Source of the DNA: Acidobacteriota bacterium
GTDB lineage: Bacteria; Acidobacteriota; Terriglobia; Terriglobales; Acidobacteriaceae
DNA: 64,000 nt
Assembly (NCBI GenBank): GCA_021816455.1
Contig: JAKAXU010000008.1
Span: forward strand, 24,686 to 88,685
Direction: 5' to 3'
Shown here: piece after piece, positions 51,115 to 60,792 of the stretch
How positions within the stretch are numbered: the first letter of the stretch is position 1
Layout of the letters: every line of letters starts with the position of its first letter
Notes under the pieces: model-generated
What the model saw: only the letters and a program-made list of their open reading frames with translations
Databases searched by the model: none
Told to the model about the DNA's origin: nothing
Position numbers and translations under genes: made by a program

Positions 51115-52191
51115 TTGTCACCCAATCCTATTCTGGGAGTCTTCCTCCACTGGCTTGGCGGACTAGCATCTGCCAGCTTCTATGTGCCTTTTCGCAAGGT
51201 CAGGGCCTGGTCATGGGAGACCTATTGGCTTGTGGGAGGAGTGGTGAGCTGGATTGTTGCGCCGTGGCTCATTGCCTCCGCGCTCACGCCGCATCTTGGC
51301 AGCGTGCTGGCGGGTACGCAGCCCATTACGTTGCTCTGGGTCTTTGGCTTCGGAATTTTGTGGGGATTTGGCGGGCTGACCTTCGGGCTTACGATGCGTT
51401 ACCTCGGTCTCGGGCTGGGAATGGCCGTTGCGCTCGGATATACGGCGGTCTTCGGCACTCTGGTGCCGCCGCTTGTGCGCGGACAGTTTGGAACCTTGCT
51501 CACGCAGCGCTCCGGACAGGTGATTCTGGCGGGGGTCGCCGTCTGCGCGCTCGGCATTGTGATTGCCGGAGCCGCCGGTGTTTCCAAGGAACGCGATTTG
51601 ACCGTCGAAGAGCAGAAGGCCGCAATTCCGGAGTTCCATCTGCGGCTCGGACTGGCCGTAGCCACATTCAGCGGAATTATGAGTGCCTGTTTTGCCTTTG
51701 GGTTGGCGGCAGGCGATCCCATGAAGACGCTTGCCGTCCAGCGCGGTTCGGCGCCGATGTGGCAGGGCCTGCCCGTGCTCATCGTGCTGCTGGCCGGGGG
51801 GTTCGTAACAAACGCGGCATGGTGCCTGGTCATGCACACTCGCCACCGCAGTTTTGCGGAGTATCTGCGGATTCCTCCCGCTGCGGGCAACAACAGGATT
51901 CTTCCATGGAATTACATCTTTTCTGCGCTCGCAGGCTTCACATGGTATTTGCAGTTTTTTTTCTACACGATGGGCGAGTCGCAGATGGGTAAACGCTATG
52001 GATTTTCCAGCTGGACGCTTCACATGGCAAGCATCATCGTATTCAGCACCTTGTGGGGAATTGCGCTGCATGAATGGCGGGGCGCTGGAGTTCGCACTAA
52101 GATGCTGGTCGGCTTGACTCTCCTGATTCTGGTTGGCTCCACGTTGATCGTGGGATATGGAAATCTGCTGGCGGTAAATGCGCAGCCGTAA
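51115..52191 (+). CDS. rhaT: L-rhamnose/proton symporter
   Basis: 358 residues, start TTG 51115 with GGAG upstream. About ten transmembrane helices and WLGGLASASFYVPFRKVRAWSWET at the start match RhaT, as do FGFGILWGFGGLTFGLTMRYLG and the Gln/Gly-rich FFFYTMGESQMGKRYGFSSW near the end. It imports rhamnose freed by the secreted rhamnosidase encoded downstream. It is first in the operon. Confidence 0.93.
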   Translation: MSPNPILGVFLHWLGGLASASFYVPFRKVRAWSWETYWLVGGVVSWIVAPWLIASALTPHLGSVLAGTQPITLLWVFGFGILWGFGGLTFGLTMRYLGLGLGMAVALGYTAVFGTLVPPLVRGQFGTLLTQRSGQVILAGVAVCALGIVIAGAAGVSKERDLTVEEQKAAIPEFHLRLGLAVATFSGIMSACFAFGLAAGDPMKTLAVQRGSAPMWQGLPVLIVLLAGGFVTNAAWCLVMHTRHRSFAEYLRIPPAAGNNRILPWNYIFSALAGFTWYLQFFFYTMGESQMGKRYGFSSWTLHMASIIVFSTLWGIALHEWRGAGVRTKMLVGLTLLILVGSTLIVGYGNLLAVNAQP

Positions 52192-52207
52192 CTGACGAGG
52201 CATATAC

Positions 52208-53395
52208 ATGAGGGAAATCACACGAAACTCCGAACGCACGTTTGCCGTTCTCGATGCCTTTCAAATCGAGATTCCATCCTGGGGATTTGCCAACACTGGA
52301 ACGCGCTTTGGAAAGTTTGTCCAGCCTGGCGCGGCAACTTCCATCGCTGAGAAATTTGCCGATGCCGCAGAGGTTCATCGACTCACCGGCGCTACGCCGA
52401 CCATGGCCCTGCACGTCTTGTGGGATCTTCCAGGAGGCATCGATGACGCAGCGCAGATTGAAGAACTGAGCCGCGCAACAGGCATCCTCCCCGGATCAAT
52501 CAACCCGAATCTCTTTCAGGATCAGCAATACAAGTTTGGCTCCCTCTGTCACCCGTCGGAAGAGGTCCGCCGTGTGGCGACTGCCCACATGAGCGACTCA
52601 GTGCGCATCGCGCAGCGACTGCGTTCTCGCGATATCTCCCTATGGCTGCCGGATGGATCGAATTACCCCGGAACACAGTCCATCCGGCGCAGAATCGGCT
52701 GGCTGCAGGAGGCGCTCTTTGAGACCCACAGGCTCATGACGCCAGAGCAGCGGCTGCTCATCGAATACAAACCTTACGAGCCGGCCTTCTATCACACCGA
52801 CATCGCCGACTGGGGAATGGCACTGCTGCTGGCGCGCAGCGCCGGACCTCAGGCTCGCGTGCTGGTGGACACTGGGCATCACTACGCCGCCCAGAATATC
52901 GAGCAGATCGTGGCCTGGCTGCTGCATACCGGCATGCTAGGCGGCTTTCACTTCAACGATCGACGCTACGCCGACGACGATCTCACGCTCGGATCGATCG
53001 ACCCCTACCAAGTCTTCCGCATCTTCGCCGAGATTCAGCAGGCAACGCCGAACGAACTGGCGTCGATTGCCTTCATGGTGGATCAGAGCCACAATCTGAA
53101 GCCGAAGATGGAAGCGATGGTGCAGACCGTGGTGACTGCGCAGGAGTTGTGGCTGAAGGCCGCTCTGTTGGATCGGGAACAACTGCAGCTCCTGCAGGAT
53201 CGCTGCGATCTGGTCGCGGCCGAAGAACTCTTCCGCGAAGCGTTTTTTGCCGACGTGAAGCAGGAACTGATGGCCTGGCGGGAAGCCCGACGCATCCCAG
53301 CAAACCCATTACAGGAACTACGTAAATCGGGGTACATTGAACGGATTGCACAACAGCGCGGAAACAGACAGTCCGGAATGGCCAGCTACGCCTGA
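52208..53395 (+). CDS. rhaI: L-rhamnose isomerase (RhaI type)
   Basis: 395 residues, 16 bases after rhaT. A TIM barrel with IEIPSWGFANTGTRFGKF, HVLWDLPGG, LWLPDGSNYPGTQS, EYKPYEPAFYHTDIADWG and DTGHHYAAQNIE gives the metal- and substrate-binding residues of the Pseudomonas-type isomerase. It converts L-rhamnose to L-rhamnulose for RhaB. This is not the E. coli RhaA family. Confidence 0.9.
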   Translation: MREITRNSERTFAVLDAFQIEIPSWGFANTGTRFGKFVQPGAATSIAEKFADAAEVHRLTGATPTMALHVLWDLPGGIDDAAQIEELSRATGILPGSINPNLFQDQQYKFGSLCHPSEEVRRVATAHMSDSVRIAQRLRSRDISLWLPDGSNYPGTQSIRRRIGWLQEALFETHRLMTPEQRLLIEYKPYEPAFYHTDIADWGMALLLARSAGPQARVLVDTGHHYAAQNIEQIVAWLLHTGMLGGFHFNDRRYADDDLTLGSIDPYQVFRIFAEIQQATPNELASIAFMVDQSHNLKPKMEAMVQTVVTAQELWLKAALLDREQLQLLQDRCDLVAAEELFREAFFADVKQELMAWREARRIPANPLQELRKSGYIERIAQQRGNRQSGMASYA

Positions 53396-53455
53396 CCTCC
53401 GCTTCGACTGAGATCCAAATCTGAATATTGCAGACACAAACAAGGCAGGAGAACG

Positions 53456-56400
53456 ATGACGGGGACAAGAGCATTCACAACGCTGGCGGCAGGAGTCATA
53501 CTTTTCCTCACGGCGACGACAGCCCGGCTCAGTGCCGTTCCACAGCAGACCACCTTCAGCATCCAGGCCACGCAGCTGAAAGTCGACGATCTCTCCTTGC
53601 CGCTTGGAATCGACGATCCCGCACCTCGCTTCTCCTGGCAGATGCTGGATGGCCGACAGGGTGCGCGGCAGACAGCTTATGAAATTCAGGTGGCCAGCAG
53701 TGAAAGTGCTCTGAATGCCGGCCAGGCCGATCTCTGGGACTCTGGCCGCGTTGTCGGTGTGCAGTCGGTCGGCGTGGTCTACTCCGGCTCGGCTCTGAAA
53801 CCCATGAAGCGCTACTGGTGGCGAGTCACGCTCTGGGATAAGAACGGGGAAATTGCGTCGCCGAGCCCTGCAGCCTGGTGGGAGACTGGCCTGCAAGCGC
53901 CAGTCACTGCCGCGCAGGAGCATAACGCCCAGTGGATTGGCTGGCAGACAGCCGAGGAGCAGGCTCTACGCCAGGCCGATGCCGACTGGATAACCACTCC
54001 GGAGACACAGGTTCCAACAAACAGCGATCGGGAGACGCTCGACTATCGGCTGCAATTGGACTTCGCCCGGCCCGTGCGGCAGGCAGTCTTGTTTGTAACC
54101 GGGGAAGACGTCGCCTCTGCCTGGGTCAACGGCACGCAGATTGCCACAGGTGAGGCCTTGCCGCCCTGGCACCAGCTTCCATGGAAGAAGTATGTTCGCT
54201 TCGATGTAACCGGATCCATGCGCGATGGCAAGAATCTTGTGGCCATCGAAACGGTGCATTTTCTGGATCAAAGATCCGCTGCAGAGGCTCCGACACCCAT
54301 GAGCGCAACGCTGCTGATCACCGGAAAAGACGGTCAGATCACAAGCTTTGCCACCGGAAAGAACGGCCACTGGATGGTCTCCAGCAAACCCGGGACCGAC
54401 TGGAATACTCCTGGCGAAGGAGCCGACACTGCGGATTGGAAGCCCGCGATCCCGTTTGCATCGACCCGCGCGGCCAGAACTTCCGACGAGCCACTCGGCA
54501 AGCCCTGGCCGACGGAGACCGTGAAGTCTCTGCGCAGGGTCTTCGCAATTCACCAGCCGATTGTCTCGGCGAGGCTCTATGTAACGGCGCTCGGCGCTTA
54601 CCAGATATGGGTCAACGGGCATCGCGCCGGCGATGCAATCCTGGCACCGGGCTGGACCGACTATCGCCTGCGTCTCGTTTACCAAACTTACGACGTCACT
54701 CGAAGCCTAGTTCAGGGAGGCAACGTCCTCGCGGCGGAACTTGCTCCGGGATGGTATTCGACTCCGCTGCAATGGTTCCAGCAGCCCAACGTCTACGGTC
54801 TGACGCCGCCTTCGCTCGTGGCAATGCTGCATATCGTCTACGCCGACGGCAGCGATGCCTGGGTTGCAACCGATTCGCAGTGGAAGGCTGCGCAGTCGCC
54901 CATCCTGAAAGCGGAGATTTACGACGGCGAAACGCAGGATGCACGGCTGGAAATGCAGGGCTGGAAAACTGCCCGCTTCACGGAGGGTGCTCGCTGGCAC
55001 GAGGTCGAAACGCGTAGTCCGGAGCTTGCCAACGTCCGAATCGAATCGCAGGACTTCCAGCCCATCCGCGTGGATCGCCTGCTGCGCCCAAAGACTGTCA
55101 CAGAGCCGAAGCCCGGCGTGTACATCTATGACTTCGGCCAGAACTTCGCCGGCGTCGAGCGGCTTTCGCTCAACGGAGCGCGCGGAACCCGTGTGCAGGT
55201 GCGCACCGGAGAAATCGTCAACTCAGATGGAACGCTCTACACGGAAAATATGCGCACGGCAAAATCGACAGACACCTTCATCCTCAGTGGCAGCGGAACC
55301 GAGCAATTCCAGCCGCAATTCACCTTTCACGGCTTTCGCTACATCGAGGTGACGGGCATCAGCCGCGAACTCCCGCTCGACGCCGTGACTGGCGTCGTCT
55401 TTCACACCGATGCTCCCTTTGCCGCACAATTGACGACAGGCAGCCCCATGCTGAATCAGCTTTGGAGCAACATCCTCTGGGGACAGCGATCCAACTTCGT
55501 CGGTGTGCCGACCGATTGCCCGCAGCGCGACGAACGGCTGGGATGGACTGCCGATGCTCAGGTCTTCTGGCGCACTGCAAGTTACAACATGCAACTGGCC
55601 GCATTTTCGCGCAAATACGCCGCCGACCTACGCGGAACACAGGTAGACAGCGCCGTCGACACGGATGTCGCCGGCGATCTTTACGGCATCTTCGCACCCG
55701 GCGTCACGACAACTTCCTCTCAGTCCGGAGCGGGATGGAGCGATGCCGGAGTCATCATCCCGTGGACCTCCTGGCTGCAAACCGGCGATACGGCAATCCT
55801 CCTGCAAAACTGGGCCGCCATGACGCGCTACATGGATGCAATCGAGCGGACGAATCCCGACCACCTTTGGAAAAATAATGCCGGAATTCACTTCGGCGAC
55901 TGGCTTTCGCCGGAGGGCCCGACAAAATTCCTTCTGATTGCCACCGCATACTGGGCCTATGACGTGACCCTGATGCGTCAGATGGCGCACGCACTGGGAA
56001 AGACGACCGATGAGCAACACTACGCACGATTGTTTAACCACATACAGCATGCGTACCAGGCTGCCTTCGTGCGCCAGGATGGCTTCGTCGCCGGGGCCAG
56101 CGCGCATGGCTCGGGCATGGCGGTCAACAATCCAAATCTTGTCGCACACAGTGCGGATACCCAGACAGGGTATGTGCTGACGCTTGCCATGCATCTGGTG
56201 CCAACGTCGATGAGAGCCAGTGTCGCGAATCATCTGGTGGCCAAGATTCATGCCAACCATGATCTGCTGGGAACCGGCTTCCTCGGCACTCCCTATCTGC
56301 TTGCCGTACTCGCTGACAATGGCCACGCAGACCTTGCCTACCGCCTGCTTCTGAACACGCAATATCCCTCGTGGGGTTATCTGGTCGATCACGGCGCGAC

Positions 56401-56869
56401 GACGATGTGGGAGCGATGGAACGGCGATCAGATGAAGAACGATCCAAGCATGAACAGCTACAACCATTACGCTTACGGTGCCGTCGCGGACTGGATCTAT
56501 CGCTACGCGGCTGGCGTGGACGCAACTCCGCTCGACGCCGGCTTCCACACGGTTCTCCTGCACCCGGTTTTTTCCGCGCGCCTGGGAAAGATCGACCTTC
56601 GATATGCCTCCCCCTATGGTCAGATTCACTCCGCATGGACCGTAACCGAAGGCAAAGCATTGTGGCAGATTACGCTGCCGGCCAACACCACCGGCCAGCT
56701 ACGTCTCACCGATACGGAAGTATCGCGTTATCATCTGAACGGCAAGAGCCTGACTGAGGCATCCGGCCTGCAGGGAAGCGGCATTCAATCCAAGGCTGCT
56801 GAATCAGGAGAAACGATCTATACCCTTGCAGCAGGCAGCTACCAGTTTGCTGTCGATTCGGTGCCGTAA
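53456..56869 (+). CDS. Secreted alpha-L-rhamnosidase (GH78)
   Basis: 1137 residues. A signal peptide (FTTLAAGVILFLTATTARLSA) is followed by an N-terminal beta domain with two lectin-like regions, then the alpha/alpha barrel. The GH78 catalytic segment TDCPQRDERLGWTADAQ starts at 686, with general acid E693; WGYLVDHGATTMWERWNGD and SMNSYNHYAYGAVADWIY follow. A C-terminal beta domain ends it. It frees rhamnose from plant polysaccharides or glycosides outside the cytoplasm. Confidence 0.93.
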   Translation: MTGTRAFTTLAAGVILFLTATTARLSAVPQQTTFSIQATQLKVDDLSLPLGIDDPAPRFSWQMLDGRQGARQTAYEIQVASSESALNAGQADLWDSGRVVGVQSVGVVYSGSALKPMKRYWWRVTLWDKNGEIASPSPAAWWETGLQAPVTAAQEHNAQWIGWQTAEEQALRQADADWITTPETQVPTNSDRETLDYRLQLDFARPVRQAVLFVTGEDVASAWVNGTQIATGEALPPWHQLPWKKYVRFDVTGSMRDGKNLVAIETVHFLDQRSAAEAPTPMSATLLITGKDGQITSFATGKNGHWMVSSKPGTDWNTPGEGADTADWKPAIPFASTRAARTSDEPLGKPWPTETVKSLRRVFAIHQPIVSARLYVTALGAYQIWVNGHRAGDAILAPGWTDYRLRLVYQTYDVTRSLVQGGNVLAAELAPGWYSTPLQWFQQPNVYGLTPPSLVAMLHIVYADGSDAWVATDSQWKAAQSPILKAEIYDGETQDARLEMQGWKTARFTEGARWHEVETRSPELANVRIESQDFQPIRVDRLLRPKTVTEPKPGVYIYDFGQNFAGVERLSLNGARGTRVQVRTGEIVNSDGTLYTENMRTAKSTDTFILSGSGTEQFQPQFTFHGFRYIEVTGISRELPLDAVTGVVFHTDAPFAAQLTTGSPMLNQLWSNILWGQRSNFVGVPTDCPQRDERLGWTADAQVFWRTASYNMQLAAFSRKYAADLRGTQVDSAVDTDVAGDLYGIFAPGVTTTSSQSGAGWSDAGVIIPWTSWLQTGDTAILLQNWAAMTRYMDAIERTNPDHLWKNNAGIHFGDWLSPEGPTKFLLIATAYWAYDVTLMRQMAHALGKTTDEQHYARLFNHIQHAYQAAFVRQDGFVAGASAHGSGMAVNNPNLVAHSADTQTGYVLTLAMHLVPTSMRASVANHLVAKIHANHDLLGTGFLGTPYLLAVLADNGHADLAYRLLLNTQYPSWGYLVDHGATTMWERWNGDQMKNDPSMNSYNHYAYGAVADWIYRYAAGVDATPLDAGFHTVLLHPVFSARLGKIDLRYASPYGQIHSAWTVTEGKALWQITLPANTTGQLRLTDTEVSRYHLNGKSLTEASGLQGSGIQSKAAESGETIYTLAAGSYQFAVDSVP

Positions 56870-56886
56870 ACTTCGAGTTGTAAAAC

Positions 56887-57435
56887 CTACGCTTCGTCGT
56901 CGTCCTTGTCCCATCTGCGAGAACGGCCGCGAAGCGCGAAGTGGGAACCGAGTGCGTATCCGACCATGGCAAGCGTCGGCCAGGTGCCTACCAGCCGTCC
57001 CTGGCCATCAATGAGGCCGCTGTCCTCAGTGAAACTCACAAACGTAAGCAGCAGCTTCTGCGAGGTGTCGCAGTGAAAACAGGAGTTCGGCCCCGTCGGC
57101 AGGTCGAGCACCCACAGCGTCACGCTCAAAAACCAGATGATGCCAACCAGCCAGAGTGCAGGCCCCATATCATTCGGCTTGAATCGCGTAAAAATATTCC
57201 CCACAATGAAGGGCAGACTGAAGGAAAGCGCAGTCGTAATCGGAACCGGAACATAACTGGGATGGAACAGGGAGATGAGGATAAACATTCCCATCCACGA
57301 ACCGATCGCGATCAGCAGGTGGACGAATATCCAGAAAGCCTGATTGGGAATATCGGCAATCGCCTCCGGGGCTACCTCGACGACCGGGTCTGCGTCCACA
57401 CTTCCCATGGTCGGAAGCGCATCGTCTTCGAACAT
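56887..57435 (-). CDS. Four-helix membrane protein of unknown function
   Basis: 182 residues from ATG 57435 with GGGAGG upstream. Four hydrophobic helices occur at about 30-160. A Cys pair sits in NSCFHCDTSQK near residue 120. The tail is charged (RGRSRRWDKDDDEA). It converges on the rhamnosidase gene. No family was recognised. Confidence 0.75.
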   Translation of the reverse strand: MFEDDALPTMGSVDADPVVEVAPEAIADIPNQAFWIFVHLLIAIGSWMGMFILISLFHPSYVPVPITTALSFSLPFIVGNIFTRFKPNDMGPALWLVGIIWFLSVTLWVLDLPTGPNSCFHCDTSQKLLLTFVSFTEDSGLIDGQGRLVGTWPTLAMVGYALGSHFALRGRSRRWDKDDDEA

Positions 57436-57623
57436 AAAACCCTCCCGGCTGCCACTGGACAAAGATACTTCTGAGCTTGAGTGTACGGGATAGATGCATC
57501 GGTGGAAAGAACGAACAAACCCTGAATTTCGATCCGCCTCCGCAACGTAACCAGCCTGGAATCCGCCTCCCTCCAACAGGCTCGGAATGAAAACCGCATC
57601 TGGCGTGAGGCCCAGCGAACGCC

Positions 57624-57629
57624 TACAAT
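57624..57629 (+). promoter_or_regulatory. -10 box of DapA-family gene
   Basis: TACAAT ends six bases before the ATG at 57636. If used, transcription would begin at about the ATG, giving a nearly leaderless mRNA. No clear -35 was seen. Confidence 0.35.
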
Positions 57630-57635
57630 AAAGGC

Positions 57636-58694
57636 ATGTTACTGGATGGTGTCTTTGCGGCGGTCACTACACCGTTTTATTCCGATGAGCGGCTATATCC
57701 GCGCAAACTTGAGCATAATGTCGCGCGCTATTCGCGCACCCTGCTGGCTGGCATGGTCGTGCTTGGCTCAACCGGTGAGGCCGTAGCTCTCAGCGATGAA
57801 GAGTCGCGTATTGCTCTGCGTGTGGCGGCGGAAACAGCCGCGCCGGAAAAAGTACTGATCGCCGGAGTCGGGCGTGAAAGCGTGGCAGCCACGCTGGAAC
57901 TCGCCGACTACGCGGCAAAGCTGGACTACGATGCCGTGCTCGTCCGCAACCCGGCCTATTATCGACCCCAACTGACTCCAGCCGCCCAGCTTCACTTTTT
58001 CCGCACCATCGCGGATCGCTCATCGCTTCCCGTGCTGCTTTACTCAATTCCGCGATTCACTGAGTTTGAAATTCCGCTGGAGGTCGTTGCCGAGTTGTCG
58101 ACGCACCCCAACATCTGGGGCATAAAGGACTCCAGCGGCAGTGTTGAGCGCATTCGTGCGCTGGTTCAGTCCACGCGTCTGACTCCCCGCAGGACAGTGC
58201 CCGTAACGACGATCTTCGAAGCCGTCACCGCGCGCATGCTCCGACCCATGGCTACCGGCACTGACAGTCTTGTTCGCCCCGAAGATTTATTGGGTGGCGT
58301 AGCCATTGCGGCGCAGCCCGTGGTTGCACCGATGCTCAAGACGCGAACGCGCGAGGTGGGATTCCAGGTGCTGACAGGATCCGTCGGCAACCTGAAGGAA
58401 TCTCTCGATGCCGGCGCCTCCGGTGCCGTCCTGGCTTTTGCCGCCTGCGCACCCCAGGCCTGCCAGGAGATTTATTCCGCCTGGAAGGAGCATGACGAGA
58501 CACTCGCCCTTACAAAGCAACAGAGGATTGCCGAAGCGGTCTCGGTGATTGGTAATCGCCTGGGTGTCGCGGGAATCAAGTACGCATGCGATTGGAACGG
58601 CTACTACGGCGGCCGTCCCCGCTCGCCGCTGCTGCCGCTCGATGCTGCAACCCGGACGGAAATCGAAAGGCTGCTAACGACGATCCGCAGTTAG
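57636..58694 (+). CDS. DapA/N-acetylneuraminate-lyase family aldolase
   Basis: 352 residues. Schiff-base lysine K164 lies in WGIKDSSG, with GSTGEAVALS near 43, RNPAYYRP near 108 and the tyrosine in LLYSIPR. At 352 residues it is longer than usual DapA (about 290), with an extra C-terminal part. The substrate may be dihydrodipicolinate precursors or a 2-keto-3-deoxy sugar acid. Its neighbours do not decide this. Confidence 0.85.
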   Translation: MLLDGVFAAVTTPFYSDERLYPRKLEHNVARYSRTLLAGMVVLGSTGEAVALSDEESRIALRVAAETAAPEKVLIAGVGRESVAATLELADYAAKLDYDAVLVRNPAYYRPQLTPAAQLHFFRTIADRSSLPVLLYSIPRFTEFEIPLEVVAELSTHPNIWGIKDSSGSVERIRALVQSTRLTPRRTVPVTTIFEAVTARMLRPMATGTDSLVRPEDLLGGVAIAAQPVVAPMLKTRTREVGFQVLTGSVGNLKESLDAGASGAVLAFAACAPQACQEIYSAWKEHDETLALTKQQRIAEAVSVIGNRLGVAGIKYACDWNGYYGGRPRSPLLPLDAATRTEIERLLTTIRS

Positions 58695-58938
58695 AGCCTC
58701 CTATGGGGCCACGGCAGTCGGATCGGCGAATTCCTCATTCCACGCAAATCCTTCTGCCCCGGTCTGTTTGCAGATTTGTTCCTTCTCCCTATTGCAATGC
58801 GGGAATTCGAGGCCATTCTTCAGGCACGACCATACGGCAAATCGCTATAATCAGGGGTGGAGCGAAAGAATCGTTGGAATCCTGCACGAACTTCGGCATT
58901 CTTTCCCGGAAAATTCAAAGCGAAGGGAATCCCGCCAC

Positions 58939-60789
58939 ATGGCGACAGGAGACCTTGCTCTGGGTCATGAGCAGAGCAAATCAGCAGTGATAGATGCGCA
59001 CTCGCGCGTCGTCAACGATTTCAGTATTCAGGTGGCAACCGTCAATGGCTCCGGCTCGCAGTCGGCAAACAGCGTCCTGCTGAAGAGCATCTTCGACATG
59101 GGTGTGCCGGTGAGCGGCAAGAATCTCTTCCCATCGAACATCGCCGGTCTGCCCACTTGGTACACCATCCGCGCCAGCAAAGACGGCTATGTTGCACGGC
59201 ATAAAAAAATCGACATCCTCGTCGCAATGAACGCCGAAACCGCGCGCGAAGATATCCTCGGCCTGCATCCCGGTTCTGTGGCGGTCTACGACGAGGCGCT
59301 CAATCTGCGCCAGTATCGCGACGACGTGGTCTGCTACCCGGTTCCCTTCGACAAGATCACGGCTGCCGTCTGCCCTGAAGCCAAGCTGCGCAAGCTGGTC
59401 AGGAATATGGTGTACGTCGGCGTCGTCGCCCATCTGCTCCAGATCGACATGACCAGCGTGGAGACGGCCCTGCGCAAGCAGTTTGCAAAGAAGCAGAAGG
59501 CCATGGACCTGAACTTCGGCGCAGTGCGCGCGGGAGCCGATTACGCCGCAGAGCATCTGCCCAAACAGGATCCCTTTTTCATCGAGCGTATGAACGCCAC
59601 TGCCGGAAAGATCATCATCGACGGCAACTCCGCCGCCGCGCTCGGCGCTGTCTTCGCTGGTGTCACCGTGGTCGCCTGGTATCCGATCACCCCTTCCACT
59701 TCGACAATCGAAGCGACGATCGAATACCTGAAAAAATTTCGGGTCAACCAGGAAGGCAAAGCCACTTTTGCCGTGGTTCAGGCCGAGGATGAGTTGGCCG
59801 CCATTGGCATGGTGCTCGGTGCTGGTTGGGCCGGGGCCCGCTCAATGACGGCAACCTCCGGACCTGGCATCTCGCTGATGGCTGAGTTCAGTGGCCTCGG
59901 ATATTTTGCGGAGATTCCCGGCGTCATCTTCGACGTTCAGCGCACCGGACCCTCCACAGGAATGCCCACGCGCACCTCACAGGCGGACCTGCTTTCAACA
60001 GCTTTTCTCTCCCACGGTGATACCAAGCACGTTGTCCTGCTGCCCGGCTCCGTCAAAGAGTGCTTTGAATTCGGCTATGCCGCCTTTGACCTCGCCGAGC
60101 GGCTCCAGACGCCGGTCTTCGTACTCTCCGACCTCGACCTTGGCATGAACAACTGGATGTCCGAGCCTTTCGAGTACCCGGCCAAGCCGCTGGACCGCGG
60201 CAAAGTGCTCACCGCTGAAGACTTGAACCGGCTGGGTGGCTTCGCGCGTTACGCGGATGTGGACGGCGACGGTATCGGCTATCGCACGCTGCCAGGCACC
60301 GACCACCCGAAAGCGGCATATTTCACCCGCGGCTCCGGCCACAACAGCAAAGCTGCCTACACAGAGAAGCCCGAGGAGTACGTCGAGGTGATGGAACGGC
60401 TCGCGCGCAAGTTCAAGACTGCGCAGACGCTGGTTCCCGCGCCGGTCCTGGACCGGAACTCCGGCGCGAAGATTGGTGTCATCGCCTTCGGAACCTCCGA
60501 TTTTGCGGTCAACGAAGCGCTCGACGAACTGAAAAGCCAGCACAAGCTGGACGTGGATTACCTCCGCGTCCGCGCCTACCCCTTCAACGATGCCGTGCAT
60601 GAATTCGTCGCTTCGCATCAGCGCATCTACGTTGTGGAACAGAACCGCGACGCTCAACTGGCCAGCCTGCTGAAGCTGGACCTGGCCGCTGATCAGGCCG
60701 TGAAGCTGCGCAGCATCCTGCACTTCAACGGACTGCCGATCGACGCCGAATCCATTCTGAACGAACTGGTCGTCAAGGAGGGCCTCTAA
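58939..60789 (+). CDS. korA: 2-oxoacid:ferredoxin oxidoreductase, fused gamma-alpha subunit
   Basis: 616 residues from ATG 58939. The N-terminal ~200 residues are the gamma part (QVATVNGSGSQSANSVLLKSI); the alpha part starts at GNSAAALGAVFAGVTVVAWYPITPSTS and contains EDELAAIGMVLGAGWAGARS and TATSGPGISLM. With KorB it makes succinyl-CoA from 2-oxoglutarate, or the like, and reduces ferredoxin. A TATAAT box is at 58846-58851. Confidence 0.92.
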   Translation: MATGDLALGHEQSKSAVIDAHSRVVNDFSIQVATVNGSGSQSANSVLLKSIFDMGVPVSGKNLFPSNIAGLPTWYTIRASKDGYVARHKKIDILVAMNAETAREDILGLHPGSVAVYDEALNLRQYRDDVVCYPVPFDKITAAVCPEAKLRKLVRNMVYVGVVAHLLQIDMTSVETALRKQFAKKQKAMDLNFGAVRAGADYAAEHLPKQDPFFIERMNATAGKIIIDGNSAAALGAVFAGVTVVAWYPITPSTSTIEATIEYLKKFRVNQEGKATFAVVQAEDELAAIGMVLGAGWAGARSMTATSGPGISLMAEFSGLGYFAEIPGVIFDVQRTGPSTGMPTRTSQADLLSTAFLSHGDTKHVVLLPGSVKECFEFGYAAFDLAERLQTPVFVLSDLDLGMNNWMSEPFEYPAKPLDRGKVLTAEDLNRLGGFARYADVDGDGIGYRTLPGTDHPKAAYFTRGSGHNSKAAYTEKPEEYVEVMERLARKFKTAQTLVPAPVLDRNSGAKIGVIAFGTSDFAVNEALDELKSQHKLDVDYLRVRAYPFNDAVHEFVASHQRIYVVEQNRDAQLASLLKLDLAADQAVKLRSILHFNGLPIDAESILNELVVKEGL

Positions 60790-60792
60790 GCC

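Noticed and set aside
55628..56629. Minus-strand frame of 333 codons inside the rhamnosidase
   Set aside because: It is antisense to the GH78 catalytic domain, with no start signal.
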